A stretch of 64,000 nucleotides of DNA from assembly GCA_005503065.1 (NCBI GenBank), contig SCOE01000018.1, forward strand, positions 42,180 through 106,179. Reading direction: 5' to 3'. The DNA is from Comamonadaceae bacterium ALPHA2B (lineage in GTDB: Bacteria; Pseudomonadota; Gammaproteobacteria; Burkholderiales; Burkholderiaceae_C). The position numbers and the translations under genes were made by a program. The stretch's first letter is position 1; the number at the start of each line of letters is the position of its first letter. Below the pieces are notes generated by a model, which was given only the letters and a program-made list of their open reading frames with translations, made no database searches and had not been told where the DNA came from. Shown here piece by piece: positions 22,487 to 35,503 of this stretch.

Positions 22487-23092
22487 TCATTCCTCGAGCA
22501 GCGAGCGCAGCATCCAGGCGGTCTGGTCGTGCACCGTGCAGCGCGCGGTGAGCATGTCCGCCGTCGGGTCGTCGCCGGCTTCCTCGGCCACCGGGATGAA
22601 CTCGCGCGCGATGCGCGACACGGTCTCGTGGCCCTTGACCAGGATGCGCACCATTTCCATGGCCTTGGGCGGCTGCTGGGGCACGTCGGGCACGGTGGCG
22701 ATCTTGCTGAACTCGGCGTACGAGCCCGGCGCGTAGTGGCCCAGGGCGCGGATGCGCTCGGCGATCACGTCGGTGGCATTCCACAGCTCGGTGTACTGCG
22801 CCATGAACATGGCATGCAGCGAGTTGAAGTGCGGACCGGTGACGTTCCAGTGGAAGTTGTGCGTGGTGAGGTACAGCGTGTACGTGTCGGCCAGCACACG
22901 CGAGAGGCCCTCGGCGATGGCGGCGCGGTCCTGGCGGTCGATGCCGATGTTGATGATCGGCGCGCTGCGGCTTCCCGATTCGGGCGCCACGCGCTCGCCG
23001 CCCTTGGCGGGCACCGTGCCCTTGCCGGCAGCCGGCGCATCGGCGATCGCGGCCTTGTTGTTCTTCTTGATGTCCTTGGGGTTCTTCGCCAT
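22487..23092 (-). CDS. dps: Dps-family DNA-protecting ferritin
   Basis: Dodecameric ferroxidase that stores iron and shields DNA in stress. 201 residues from [12 protein letters not shown], preceded by AGAGGA on the minus strand; the frame is open further upstream without family similarity. A lysine-rich, probably disordered tail of ~45 residues precedes the core and could bind DNA. The ferroxidase region [19 protein letters not shown] and D..AERIRALG is intact. It lies between oxyR and ubiA on the same strand; OxyR control is likely by analogy. Confidence 0.94.
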   Translation of the reverse strand: MAKNPKDIKKNNKAAIADAPAAGKGTVPAKGGERVAPESGSRSAPIINIGIDRQDRAAIAEGLSRVLADTYTLYLTTHNFHWNVTGPHFNSLHAMFMAQYTELWNATDVIAERIRALGHYAPGSYAEFSKIATVPDVPQQPPKAMEMVRILVKGHETVSRIAREFIPVAEEAGDDPTADMLTARCTVHDQTAWMLRSLLEE

Positions 23093-23127
23093 GTCGGTTC
23101 CTCTTGCGGTTCGATCGGAAAGTCTTG

Positions 23128-23156
23128 ACTCTAGGAGCGGGGCTGCCGCTTCGCAA
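23128..23156 (-). promoter_or_regulatory. Putative dps promoter with nearby GACTCTA repeats
   Basis: Minus strand: TTGCGA (23151-23156), 17-base spacer, TAGAGT (23128-23133), 36 bases before dps. The plus-strand heptamer gactcta occurs at 23127 and again at 23163, once overlapping the -10 and once just upstream of the -35; these could be regulator half-sites, perhaps OxyR. Pattern-based only. Confidence 0.4.
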
Positions 23157-23232
23157 CAGCCGGACTCTATCGCAGCGATGCGCCCTGCCGATGACGCGGC
23201 ACGTAGGTGTGTGCCGCAACTTGCCAGCGCCC

Positions 23233-24210
23233 TCAGGAGAGGCGTTTGACCCCCGGCAACTCGCAGGCATAGATCGCGTTGCGCAATGCGGCGATCGCCT
23301 CGTAGCGCGTGAAGCTGCGGCGCCAGGCCAGCACCACGCGGCGCGTCGGCGGCTCGCCGCCCTGGCCGTCGCGAATGGGGATGTAGCGCACGATGGGCTC
23401 GAGCTCCTTGCCGCGGCCCTTGCCCTTGCCTTCGCGCGGCTTGAGCGCATCCGCCGGCACCGACAGGCGCGGCACCAGCGTCACGCCCATGCCCGCGGCC
23501 ACCATGTGCTTGATGGTCTCGAGCGACGAGCCCTCGAAGCTCTTGCGGATGCCTTCGGCGTTGCTCGAGAAGCGCGCGAACTCGGGGCACACCTCCAGCA
23601 CGTGGTCGCGAAAGCAATGGCCCGTGCCCAGCAGCAGCATGGTCTCGTTCTTGAGTTCGTCGGAGGTCACGGATTCACGCTCGGCCAGCGGATGCGAGGC
23701 CGGCACCGCCGCCAGGAAGGGCTCGTCGTACAGCGCCGCGATCGCGAGCCCGGTGTCGGGAAAGGGCTCGGCCATGATGGCGCAGTCGATTTCGCCCGAG
23801 CGCAGCATCTCCAGCAGCCGGGCGGTGAAGTTCTCCTGCAGCATCAGGGGCATCTGCGGCGTGCGCGCGATGTTCTGGCGCACCAGGTCGGGCAGCAGGT
23901 AGGGGCCGATGGTGTAGATCACGCCCAGGTTCAGCGGGCCGGCCAGCGGGTCCTTGCCCCGCTTGGCGATCTCCTTGATGCTGGCCGCCTGGTCGAGCAC
24001 CGTCTGCGCCTGCTGCACGATCTGCTCGCCCAGCGGCGTGACGGCCACCTCGCCGGCGCTGCGCTCGAAGAGCTTGACCTCCAGCTCGTCCTCCAGCTTC
24101 TTGATCGCCACCGACAGGGTGGGCTGCGAGACGTAGCAGGCCTCGGCCGCCTTGCCGAAATGGCGCTCGCGCGCGACCGCCACGATGTATTTGAGTTCGG
24201 TCAGGGTCAT
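23233..24210 (-). CDS. oxyR: OxyR-type LysR regulator, peroxide sensor
   Basis: 325 residues from MTLTELKYIV (an ATG three codons upstream is possible). N-terminal winged HTH (RHFGKAAEACYVSQPTLSVAIKKLEDEL) and a LysR substrate domain. GTGHCFRDHVLEVC near 196-209 contains the cysteine pair that forms the peroxide-induced disulfide in OxyR. An unusual Lys/Gly/Arg stretch (REGKGKGRGKE) lies near 257-267. It controls oxidative-stress genes in the family; dps is the next gene downstream. Confidence 0.93.
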   Translation of the reverse strand: MTLTELKYIVAVARERHFGKAAEACYVSQPTLSVAIKKLEDELEVKLFERSAGEVAVTPLGEQIVQQAQTVLDQAASIKEIAKRGKDPLAGPLNLGVIYTIGPYLLPDLVRQNIARTPQMPLMLQENFTARLLEMLRSGEIDCAIMAEPFPDTGLAIAALYDEPFLAAVPASHPLAERESVTSDELKNETMLLLGTGHCFRDHVLEVCPEFARFSSNAEGIRKSFEGSSLETIKHMVAAGMGVTLVPRLSVPADALKPREGKGKGRGKELEPIVRYIPIRDGQGGEPPTRRVVLAWRRSFTRYEAIAALRNAIYACELPGVKRLS

Positions 24211-24222
24211 AGCTTGCAACTA

Positions 24223-24582
24223 TTATGCGCGCCATTCCCCGATCACCCGCTCCATCGCCACACTGCACGCCGCGAGGGCCAGTGCGGCCCAACCCGTTCG
24301 CCACGCCCACCGCTGTGTGGCCGCCGGCCAGCCGTTGAGCGCCGCCACGTAGAGCCCGCCCAGCAGCATCCAGGCGCAGCCGACGAGGGCGAGGCCGCCG
24401 GCCCAGCCCAGGACCGACACGGCGAGTGCGCATTGCAGGATCACCAGGCACGCCACCCGGCCCCAGGCGGCATGGCGTGCGAAGCGTGGCGCGCCCAGGG
24501 CGCGCGTGTCGCTGGCAGACGCCCAGGTCGCACAGCCGGCCAGGCTCGCCCAGGCGATGAGCAGCGCGGTCGGGCCGTTCAT
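24223..24582 (-). CDS. DUF3325 membrane protein
   Basis: 119 residues with three to four hydrophobic segments. DUF3325 proteins usually lie at the end of siderophore receptor / PepSY clusters, as here; their function is unknown, possibly inner-membrane iron release. It overlaps the upstream membrane protein gene by ATGA. The call rests on size, hydrophobicity and position as much as on motif. Confidence 0.65.
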   Translation of the reverse strand: MNGPTALLIAWASLAGCATWASASDTRALGAPRFARHAAWGRVACLVILQCALAVSVLGWAGGLALVGCAWMLLGGLYVAALNGWPAATQRWAWRTGWAALALAACSVAMERVIGEWRA

Positions 24583-25340
24583 GCCGCGTCGCCCCGTGCG
24601 GGCCGCCGGCGCCAGGCCTGCACCGCGACCGCCATGGCGAGGAGCATGCCGCCCAGGGGCAATGCGGAAACGCTGCGCAGGGCGAGCCAGCCCAGTAGCC
24701 CCGCGGCCACCGCTGCCAGGCCCACCGAAGTGCGGCGCAGCCACGGCGCCAACGTGGCGGCCGGCAGCAGAAGAAAGAAGGCCACCAGCATGCCCCACAT
24801 GCCCAGGCCGCGCTGCGGCTCGCGTGCCAGCACGTGCGCGCCATGGAACGAGACCAGCCACAACGCCGCCGTCATCCAGAAGGGCCAGGCGGCGCCGAAG
24901 CGGCGCCAAGCACGCAGCGACGTGCGCCGTGGCCCATCGCCGCGCTGGCGCGGATGGGCGCGAACGCGGTGGGCCCCGACGTTCGCGGCCAGCCACAGGC
25001 AGGCCGCAGCCAGTGCACCCAGGGCCAGCGCAAACGCGATGCCCTGCGCCGTGCGCAGGGCCACGCCCGCCACGCCGGCCAGGACACAGGCCGCCGCCGT
25101 GCCGCGCAGCGCCGCCTGCCAGAGCCCCATGCGCCGGTGCAACTTGGCGATCAGCGCCGACAGGCCCAGCCACAGGCCGATCGACACCCAGGTCGGCCAG
25201 GCGGGACGCAGGGCGAGTGGCGCCAGGCCCGGCGGCGGCATCAGATGCACCAGCCCCATGCACAGCAGCGTGGCCGGCAGCGCGGCATGCAGAGCCAGCA
25301 GCAGGCGCTCGGCCCAGGGCGCAGACGTCTCAGAAGGCAT
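24579..25340 (-). CDS. Eight-helix membrane protein of the siderophore cluster, unknown
   Basis: 253 residues, about eight hydrophobic helices (roughly 12-34, 48-66, 77-97, 101-121, 149-171, 178-200, 206-221, 227-243) and a basic loop near 122-146. I do not recognise the family. It lies between the PepSY gene (11-base overlap) and the DUF3325 gene (4-base overlap), so it is translationally coupled to both and likely serves the same iron-uptake step at the inner membrane. Confidence 0.75.
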   Translation of the reverse strand: MPSETSAPWAERLLLALHAALPATLLCMGLVHLMPPPGLAPLALRPAWPTWVSIGLWLGLSALIAKLHRRMGLWQAALRGTAAACVLAGVAGVALRTAQGIAFALALGALAAACLWLAANVGAHRVRAHPRQRGDGPRRTSLRAWRRFGAAWPFWMTAALWLVSFHGAHVLAREPQRGLGMWGMLVAFFLLLPAATLAPWLRRTSVGLAAVAAGLLGWLALRSVSALPLGGMLLAMAVAVQAWRRRPARGDAA

Positions 25341-26451
25341 CGGCGTTGCGGCCTGGCGTCGCGATGCGCGCGCCCGCGCGCTGGCGACGGCCGTCCAGCC
25401 AGATCAGGGTGCCCGAGAGCGACAGGAAGGCAGGCGTGAGCCCCAGGAAGAAGTACAGCCACTTCAGCGGCAGGCCGCCGAAGTCGCCGAAATGCAGCGG
25501 CTCCATCAACGCGTCGATCTGCGTCAGCAGGCTTGCATGACGCGGGTCGAGCACCTGGCGCACCTGACCCGTCGCCCCCTCGAGCGTCACCCGAGCGGTG
25601 CTCGCCAGGTGCCCGTCCAGTTCACCGCCGAAGATCACCTGCGCGTCGGCCCGGCCCCAGCGTTGCAGCGCCAGCCGGCGCGGCGCGAGGCCGGGCACCG
25701 CCGCGACCGCCGTGGCGCGCAGCTCGTCGAGCGAACGCATCGCCGCCGCGCCGGCCGGGGCCTTCACGAGGGTCGCGGGCCGCGCCTGCAGCGACTGCGC
25801 GGCACGTTCGAACACCGGCGCCAGCCCCAGCCAGGCCCCCGTCAGCGCGATGACGATGTGAAAGCCCAGCCCCCAGATGCCCGCCGCCTTGTGCAGGTCC
25901 GACATCACCACGCGCAGGCTGCGCCCCCAGCGCAGGGTGAAGAGCTCGGCCAGGATCTTGCGATGGATGACGAAGCCGGTGGCGATCAGCACCAGCATGG
26001 CAACGCCGAGGAAGCCCACGATCCAGCGCGGTCCGAAGAACAGGAACACGTGCAGCATGCGCAGGAACTGCCCGAGCTGGCTGTCGACACGGCCGGCCAC
26101 CCGCCCATCGTCCGAACGTACCGCCACCTTGAAGCGCTCGGCCTGCGCCGCGCCGGCGCCCGGCTCGCGCAGGTAGACGAAGTGGCTGGGCGTCACCACA
26201 TCGGGCAAGGCAATGGCTTCCACCTGGGCACGGGGATACGCCTCCTGCACGTTGCGCAGCAGGGTGTCGAGCGACAGCGGCGCCTGCGCGCGTGGCAGCG
26301 CAGCCAGGCTGGGATTGGCCCAGCGGTCGATCTCGTTCTTGAACACCACCACCGCACCCGAGAAGCACACCACGAAGAGCAGCAGCCCCGTCACCACCCC
26401 GGCCCAGGAGTGGATCGTGAACAGCATGTTCAGCGTGCGCTGCGAAGCCAT
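25330..26451 (-). CDS. PepSY-associated membrane protein
   Basis: 373 residues with four membrane helices: one near the N-terminus starting IHSWAGVVTGLLLFVV, one around WIVGFLGVAMLVLIATGF, one around GIWGLGFHIVIALTGAW, and one near the end (WLYFFLGLTPAFLSLSG). Between helices lie PepSY-type periplasmic segments. Proteins of this family accompany TonB siderophore receptors and some reduce the ferric complex. It follows the receptor by 21 bases. Confidence 0.9.
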   Translation of the reverse strand: MASQRTLNMLFTIHSWAGVVTGLLLFVVCFSGAVVVFKNEIDRWANPSLAALPRAQAPLSLDTLLRNVQEAYPRAQVEAIALPDVVTPSHFVYLREPGAGAAQAERFKVAVRSDDGRVAGRVDSQLGQFLRMLHVFLFFGPRWIVGFLGVAMLVLIATGFVIHRKILAELFTLRWGRSLRVVMSDLHKAAGIWGLGFHIVIALTGAWLGLAPVFERAAQSLQARPATLVKAPAGAAAMRSLDELRATAVAAVPGLAPRRLALQRWGRADAQVIFGGELDGHLASTARVTLEGATGQVRQVLDPRHASLLTQIDALMEPLHFGDFGGLPLKWLYFFLGLTPAFLSLSGTLIWLDGRRQRAGARIATPGRNADAF

Positions 26452-26472
26452 GGCCGTACGCTCCCGCCCGCG

Positions 26473-28632
26473 TCAGAAGTAGTAGCTGGCATTGACCATG
26501 AAGTTGCGCGGCAGGGCGGGCGAGACCACGTTGGCGTTGATCGCGCCGTCGTAGTACTTGCGGTCGAAGATGTTCTTCACGCCCGCCGTCAGGCGCCAGC
26601 GGTCGCCCTGGTACGACACCGACGCATCCATCACGGCGTACCCAGGCAGCGAGAAGGGCAGCGAGCCGACCTGGCGGCTCACGTAGCGCCCACCCACGCC
26701 CACCGTGACCCGCTTGTACGCAGGCAAGCGCCAGGTGGCCCACAGCGAGGCCGTGTGCCGCGGCGTGAGGTTCAGCGCCTTGCCGACGAGGCTCTGGTCG
26801 TTGTCGCGCGTGACCTCGGTGTCGATGTAGGTGTAGGCCGCGGTGAGCTTGACGCCATTGGCCAGGTCCGCGGCCGCCTCCAGTTCCAGCCCGCGCGCAC
26901 GCTGCTCGCCCGTCTGCACCGAGTAGCCGGCGTTGACAGGATCGGAGGTCGTCACGTTGCGGCGCTTGAGGTCGTACAGCGCCGCCGAGGCGGTGAGCCC
27001 GCCGCCGGGGCGCTCGTACTTGAGCCCCGCTTCCCATTGCTTGCCGGTCTCGGGCCTGAAGAGCTCGCCCGCGAAGGTCTGTCCGCTCACGGGCAGGAAG
27101 GACTCGCTGTAGCTGCCGTACACCGCCCAGCCGGGGAGGAACTCGTACACCAGCCCGGCGGCACCGGTGGTGGCATCGTCCTTCTGCCGCGTGTGCCGGT
27201 TGCGCACCTCGTCGTGCGTGTCGGTGCGCGAGTATTCGCGGCGCAGTCCGAGGAGGGCCGTCCAGCCGTTGCCGAACTTGATCTGGTCCTGCAGGTAGAG
27301 CCCGGCCACCGTCAGCTTGGTCGGTGCGAAGGTGGTGGGCCGAAGCGGGCAGGTGGCCGGCATGCCATAGACGGGCGCGAACAGGTTCAGCGCGCCGATG
27401 CGGCAGGTGTAGTTCGCCTGGCGCGCGTTGCTGCGCCGGGCATCGATGCCGGCGACCAGCCGGTGCGACACGCCCAGCGCATCGAACTCGCTCAGCACCG
27501 AGCTGTCGGTCATCAGCGCTTCGTAGTCGAACTGCTGCACCGTGGCCTGCCGGTTCTGCAGCCGCTGGCTGGCCTGCAGCGCCAGCAGCGAGACGAAGCG
27601 CCCTTCACCCTCCTGCGATTCGTAGCGCACGTTCTGCCGCAGCACGAGCCTGGGGTTGAACCGATGCTCGAAGGCGTAGCCCACGGTGGTGTTGCTCACG
27701 TCGTAGGGGCCGAAGGTCGGATCGCCCGTGAACAGCGAGCGCCGCACCGGCCCGTTGCGATTGGGCAGCAGCGTGCCGTAGGGGCTGGTGCCCTGCATGC
27801 GGATCCAGCGCGCCTTGCCATAGGTCGCGAACAGCACGAGGTCGGTGTCGGCGCCCAGGTCGAGCGACAGCGAGGGCGCGATCCACTGCTGCTTGCGCCA
27901 CACCTCGTCCACCGGGTCGTCGGTGTCGGACACCAGGGCATTCAGGCGCACGGCGCTGCGGCCGGTGTCGGACAGCGGCCGGTTGATGTCCACCGCCAGG
28001 CTCTTCATGCCGAAGCTGCCGGCGGCGGCATTGACTTCGCCGAACGCATCCGCGCGTGGCCGCTTGCTGACGGCATTGACCAGCCCGCCCGGCTGAACCT
28101 GGCCGTAGAGGATGGACGAGGCGCCCTTGAGCACCTCGAAGCGCTCGTAGCCCCAGGGCACCAGCCGCGTCCACATGCCGGGGGCCTGGACGAGCCCGTC
28201 CACCAGGATCGATTCGGTGGAGCGGAAGCCGCGGATGTTGATGTCGTCGAAGCCGCGCCGCCCGAAGTTCACCGGGCTGACGCCGGCCACCGTCTGCAGG
28301 GCCTGCTGCAGGTCCGTGATCTGGCGCGACTCCATCTGTTCGCGCGTGACCACGCTGACGGACTGGGGGGTCTCCAGCAGGCGCATCGACGCCTTGCCCG
28401 CGCTCTGCGACGCGGCGGGCGCAAAGCCCGCGCCCGCATCGGCCTGCGCCTCGACGCGCACTTCGTTGAGCGTGGTTTGCGGCGGCGACGGCTCGGCCTT
28501 CTCGGCGTCGTCCGCCCAGGCGGGAATGCCGAAGGCCAGGGGCGCAGCGGCGATCAGGGGAAGGGTTCGACGGCGGGGGCGAGCGGTCGAGCGTGCAGCG
28601 CGAAGCGACTGCGCCAGCAGGGGAAGAGCCAT
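26473..28632 (-). CDS. TonB-dependent siderophore receptor
   Basis: 719-residue outer-membrane receptor. A signal-like N-terminus (LPLIAAAPLAFGIPAWA) precedes a plug domain with ETPQSVSVVTREQMESRQITDL, DDINIRGFRSTESILVDGL and GASSILYGQVQPGGLVNAVSKRP, the siderophore-receptor plug signature, then a 22-strand barrel ending in NASYYF with terminal aromatic residue. No secretin/STN domain, so no FecA-type signalling. It heads an operon with PepSY, the eight-helix protein and DUF3325. I did not find a clear Fur box upstream. The siderophore cannot be inferred. Confidence 0.93.
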   Translation of the reverse strand: MALPLLAQSLRAARSTARPRRRTLPLIAAAPLAFGIPAWADDAEKAEPSPPQTTLNEVRVEAQADAGAGFAPAASQSAGKASMRLLETPQSVSVVTREQMESRQITDLQQALQTVAGVSPVNFGRRGFDDINIRGFRSTESILVDGLVQAPGMWTRLVPWGYERFEVLKGASSILYGQVQPGGLVNAVSKRPRADAFGEVNAAAGSFGMKSLAVDINRPLSDTGRSAVRLNALVSDTDDPVDEVWRKQQWIAPSLSLDLGADTDLVLFATYGKARWIRMQGTSPYGTLLPNRNGPVRRSLFTGDPTFGPYDVSNTTVGYAFEHRFNPRLVLRQNVRYESQEGEGRFVSLLALQASQRLQNRQATVQQFDYEALMTDSSVLSEFDALGVSHRLVAGIDARRSNARQANYTCRIGALNLFAPVYGMPATCPLRPTTFAPTKLTVAGLYLQDQIKFGNGWTALLGLRREYSRTDTHDEVRNRHTRQKDDATTGAAGLVYEFLPGWAVYGSYSESFLPVSGQTFAGELFRPETGKQWEAGLKYERPGGGLTASAALYDLKRRNVTTSDPVNAGYSVQTGEQRARGLELEAAADLANGVKLTAAYTYIDTEVTRDNDQSLVGKALNLTPRHTASLWATWRLPAYKRVTVGVGGRYVSRQVGSLPFSLPGYAVMDASVSYQGDRWRLTAGVKNIFDRKYYDGAINANVVSPALPRNFMVNASYYF

Positions 28633-28830
28633 GGAACGGGGCGCCCGATGGGCGGAACACGGTTGAACAACTGCTGGCTGCTACCGCGCCCGTGGCTGGA
28701 TTGGCTGGCGGGCGCGAGTGTACGCGGCCCGCCGCTTTCCCCCGCACGCGCAGGGATACCGCGTTCGCGGCGCGTGGCAGCATCGCGCGGCGCCTCCACA
28801 ATGCACAGCCGCCGCACACCCGAGACAGCC

Positions 28831-29463
28831 ATGACCCTCGCCGCCTATCTGCTCTTCCTGCCCGCCTGCTTCGCCATCAACATGGCCTTCGGGCCCAACA
28901 ACCTGCTGTCGGTCACCAACGGGGCGCGCTACGGCATCGGCCCGGCGGTCGCCGCCGCGGTCGGGCGGCTCGTGGCCTTCGCGATCATGATCGTCATCGC
29001 CGGCGTGGGCATGGGCGCGCTGCTGGCCGCGTCGGCCCTGGCCTTCAGCGTCGTGAAGTGGGCCGGCGTGGCCTACCTGGTGTGGCTGGGCATCAAACTG
29101 CTGCGTGCACCGGCACCGCCGATGGCCTCCGACGATACGCGCGGCGCGCACGACGTGCCGGCCCTGCGCGCACTGGCGCGGCAGGAGTTCGGCGTCGCGA
29201 TCGGCAACCCGAAGGCGATCCTGGTGTTCACCGCCTTCTTTCCGCAGTTCGTGGTGGCCGATGCCTATGCCCTGAGCTACCTGCAGCTGGGCGTCACTTT
29301 CCTCGTGCTGGAGGTGGTGGCCATCGCCCTCTACGCACTGCTCGGCGCGCGCGTGCGGCGCCTGGCGCGCGGCGGGCCGGCCATGCGCTGGTTCAACCGC
29401 GCGAGCGGCGCCATGATGATCGGCTTCGGGCTGCTGCTGGCGACGGTGCGGCGCCCCACCTGA
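28831..29463 (+). CDS. LysE-family amino-acid exporter
   Basis: 210 residues, inner membrane, six helices. Start at MTLAAYLLFLPACFAI is preferred, as the family begins here; an in-frame ATG lies 30 bases upstream. GPNNLLSVTNGARYGIGPAV matches the family P-N-x-x-x-x-x-x-x-G start and FGVAIGNPKAILVFTAFFPQF the central signature. Divergent from the siderophore receptor. Substrate unknown. Confidence 0.88.
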   Translation: MTLAAYLLFLPACFAINMAFGPNNLLSVTNGARYGIGPAVAAAVGRLVAFAIMIVIAGVGMGALLAASALAFSVVKWAGVAYLVWLGIKLLRAPAPPMASDDTRGAHDVPALRALARQEFGVAIGNPKAILVFTAFFPQFVVADAYALSYLQLGVTFLVLEVVAIALYALLGARVRRLARGGPAMRWFNRASGAMMIGFGLLLATVRRPT

Positions 29464-29480
29464 GCCGTGCCTCCCGCGCT

Positions 29481-29546
29481 TTTGCTATCGAATTCATAGC
29501 TGTTGGCGCTTACCCCGTGGGCGCTACAGGCCGATTTGGCTTGAAG
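29481..29546 (+). repeat. Dispersed palindromic repeat A, copy 3
   Basis: A nearly complete copy: tttgctatcgaattcatagc, tgttggcgctt, gtgggcgctacaggcc, gatttggcttgaagaa. It sits between convergent lysE-like and recG genes and is used here as the reference copy. Confidence 0.8.
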
Positions 29547-29550
29547 AACC

Positions 29551-31737
29551 TCAGGCCTTCAGGTACTCGGCCTTGGTGCCCAGCCAGCGGTCCACGTGCT
29601 GGCGCGCGAGCTCGGGGTGCCGGTCGAGCAGGCGCGGTGCGAGTTCGCGCGCCCAGTCGAGCAGCAGCAGGTCGGTGCTGAGGTCGGCAAAGCGCAGCAG
29701 CGGCGCACCCGACTGCCGCGCGCCGAGGAATTCGCCCGGCCCGCGGATCTCCAGGTCGCGCCGCGCGATCTCGAAGCCATCGCCCGTCTCCACCATCGCC
29801 TTGAGCCGCGCGCGCGCCGCCTCGCCCACGCGGCCGCTGTCGCCGGTGGCATAGAGCAGCACGCAGGCCGAGGCCGCCGCCCCGCGCCCCACGCGCCCGC
29901 GCAGCTGGTGCAACTGCGAGAGGCCGAAGCGTTCCGCATGTTCGATCACCATCAGCGAGGCATTGGGCACGTCGACGCCGACCTCGATCACCGTGGTGCT
30001 GACCAGCACGTGCAGCGTGCCGGCGGTGAAGTCGGCCATCACCGCCTGCTTCTCGGCCGTGGGCATGCGCGAGTGCAGCAGGCCCACGCGAAGATCCGGC
30101 CGCCCCCAGGACCGGGCTGCGCCCGATCCGTCCCCCGAGGGGATCAAGTCCAGTGGCCGAGCCACATGGACTTGAGCACCCAGGTGCTCCGCCAGCTCGT
30201 CGCGCGTGGCGGTGGCATTGCGCAGATCGACCGCCTCGCTCTCCTCGATCAAGGGGCACACCCAGTACACCTGCCGCCCCTGCTCAAGCTGCCCCCGGAT
30301 GCGCTCGATCACCTCGTCGCGCCGGTGCTCGGCCACCAGCTTGGTGACGACCGGGGTGCGGCCGGGCGGCAGTTCGTCGAGGGTGGAGACGTCGAGGTCG
30401 GCGTAGTAGCTCATCGCCAGCGTGCGCGGGATGGGCGTGGCGCTCATCATGAGCAGGTGCGGCTCCAGCTCGCCCTTTGCCTTGCCGCGCAGCGCGAGCC
30501 GTTGTGCGACGCCGAAGCGATGCTGCTCGTCCACGATCGCGAGCGCGAGCCGCCTGAAGCGCACCTTCTCCGAGATCACGGCATGCGTGCCGACGACCAG
30601 CGCGGCTTCGCCGCTCTCGACGATGGCCTCCATCGCCTCGCGCTCCTTCTTCTTCTGGCTGCCGGTGAGCCAGGCCACACGCAGCCCGCGCGCCGCCAGC
30701 AGCGGATCGAGCCAGCCGACCAGCTTGCCGAAATGCTGCGAGGCGAGGATTTCGGTCGGCGCCATCAGCGCGCACTGGAAGCCCGCATCGATGCAGCGCG
30801 CAGCGGCCAGCGCCGCCACCAGCGTCTTGCCCGAACCCACGTCGCCCTGCAGCAGACGGTGCATGGGCTGCGTGCGCGCCAGGTCGATGGCGATCTCGCG
30901 GTCGGCGCGCTGCTGGGCGCCCGTGGGCTGGAAGGGCAGCACGCCGAGCAACTGCGCGTGCAGCGAGCCCGCTTCGATCGGCGCACGCAGCGCCGGTGCC
31001 CGCTGGGCCGCCCGCTCGCGGCGCGCCTGCAGCTGCGACAGCTGCTGCGCCAGCAGTTCCTCGGCCTTGAGCCGCTGCCAGGCCGGATGGCTGTGGTCCT
31101 CGAGCGTCGCGACCGCCACGTCGGGCGCCGGGTAGTGCAAAAAAGAGAGCGCCTCGCGCAGGCCCCATGCGCCCTCCGGCATCATCGGGTTCGGAACGAT
31201 GGCATGCAGCGGCGCTCGCGCCAGGCCGGCCTGCACGGCGCGTCGCAATATCGGTTGCGCAAGACCTGCGATGGTCGAGTAGATCGGCGTCAGCGCCAGC
31301 GGCAGCGGCGTGCCGGCCGCCTTCACGGCGGGATGCATGATCGTCCGCCCCACGAAACCGCCCTTGATCTCCCCTCGCACGCGCACCCTGGCCCCGGGCG
31401 CGAGCTGCTTCTGCTGCGAGGGGTAGAAGTTGAAGAAGCGCAGCTGTACCGTGTCGCTGCCGTCGTCGAGCGTGGCGATGAGCTGCCGGCGCGGGCGGAA
31501 CACGACTTCGCACTCGGTGATGACGCCTTCGACCTGCGCCGTGTCGCCGTCGCGTGTGTCGGCCAGGCGCACGACGCGGGTCTCGTCCTCGTAGCGCATG
31601 GGCAGGTAGAGCGCGAAGTCGATGTCGCGCACCAGGCCCAGCTTTTTCAGCGCGCGCTGCACCTGGCTCTCGCCGCTGCCGGGCGCACGCGGGGGCGCGT
31701 CGGCGGCAGGGGCAACAGCGGCGGGTTTGGCGGGCAT
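29551..31737 (-). CDS. recG: ATP-dependent DNA helicase RecG
   Basis: Branch-migrating helicase for replication-fork reversal and recombination. 728 residues from MPAKPAAV. N-terminal wedge/OB domain, Walker [12 protein letters not shown] near 291-301, DEQH box near 400-403, SATPIPRT, and the C-terminal helicase motifs [14 protein letters not shown] and QLRGRVGRG. Odd feature: an extra stretch near residues 523-545 (around [21 protein letters not shown]) separates AQVHVA from [10 protein letters not shown], where RecG normally has a short loop. It coincides with a GC-rich repeat and a long palindrome in the DNA. The reading frame is intact. It is divergent from queA. Confidence 0.94.
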   Translation of the reverse strand: MPAKPAAVAPAADAPPRAPGSGESQVQRALKKLGLVRDIDFALYLPMRYEDETRVVRLADTRDGDTAQVEGVITECEVVFRPRRQLIATLDDGSDTVQLRFFNFYPSQQKQLAPGARVRVRGEIKGGFVGRTIMHPAVKAAGTPLPLALTPIYSTIAGLAQPILRRAVQAGLARAPLHAIVPNPMMPEGAWGLREALSFLHYPAPDVAVATLEDHSHPAWQRLKAEELLAQQLSQLQARRERAAQRAPALRAPIEAGSLHAQLLGVLPFQPTGAQQRADREIAIDLARTQPMHRLLQGDVGSGKTLVAALAAARCIDAGFQCALMAPTEILASQHFGKLVGWLDPLLAARGLRVAWLTGSQKKKEREAMEAIVESGEAALVVGTHAVISEKVRFRRLALAIVDEQHRFGVAQRLALRGKAKGELEPHLLMMSATPIPRTLAMSYYADLDVSTLDELPPGRTPVVTKLVAEHRRDEVIERIRGQLEQGRQVYWVCPLIEESEAVDLRNATATRDELAEHLGAQVHVARPLDLIPSGDGSGAARSWGRPDLRVGLLHSRMPTAEKQAVMADFTAGTLHVLVSTTVIEVGVDVPNASLMVIEHAERFGLSQLHQLRGRVGRGAAASACVLLYATGDSGRVGEAARARLKAMVETGDGFEIARRDLEIRGPGEFLGARQSGAPLLRFADLSTDLLLLDWARELAPRLLDRHPELARQHVDRWLGTKAEYLKA
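30096..30144. repeat. GC-rich repeat family B inside recG
   Basis: ggccgcccccaggaccgggc, then gatccgtcccccgagggga. Similar in layout to the queA copy (ggccgccccaaggcgg ... cccctcggggggcagc). It encodes the extra residues in RecG. Confidence 0.55.
30145..30174. repeat. Long palindrome in recG coding sequence
   Basis: caagtcca gtggc cga gccac a tggacttg: a 13-bp stem with one bulged base and a 3-base loop. It borders the family B stretch and lies at one edge of the extra RecG segment. Confidence 0.85.
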
Positions 31738-31827
31738 GGGAGAATTCTGCCCTTTGCTTCGACGCCCCCGCCCTCTGCGGCGCGGCAAGTCAACTCCTTG
31801 GAACGGGTCCGTCCGGCCCTCAAGCGC

Positions 31828-35443
<3,616 letters not shown>

Positions 35444-35503
35444 CGCATGCGCCGGTGCGAGGCACCCCGCGGCGCCCGCCGAGATGTAGGGCGGCGCGTG
35501 CGT

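Noticed and set aside
23104..28830. Very long plus-strand open frame across oxyR and the siderophore operon
   Set aside because: Antisense to several well-supported genes and without family similarity; only its 3' end (28831-29463, LysE) is a real gene.
28633..28830. Fur box upstream of the siderophore receptor
   Set aside because: No 19-base AT-rich palindrome resembling the Fur consensus could be found by eye in this GC-rich gap.
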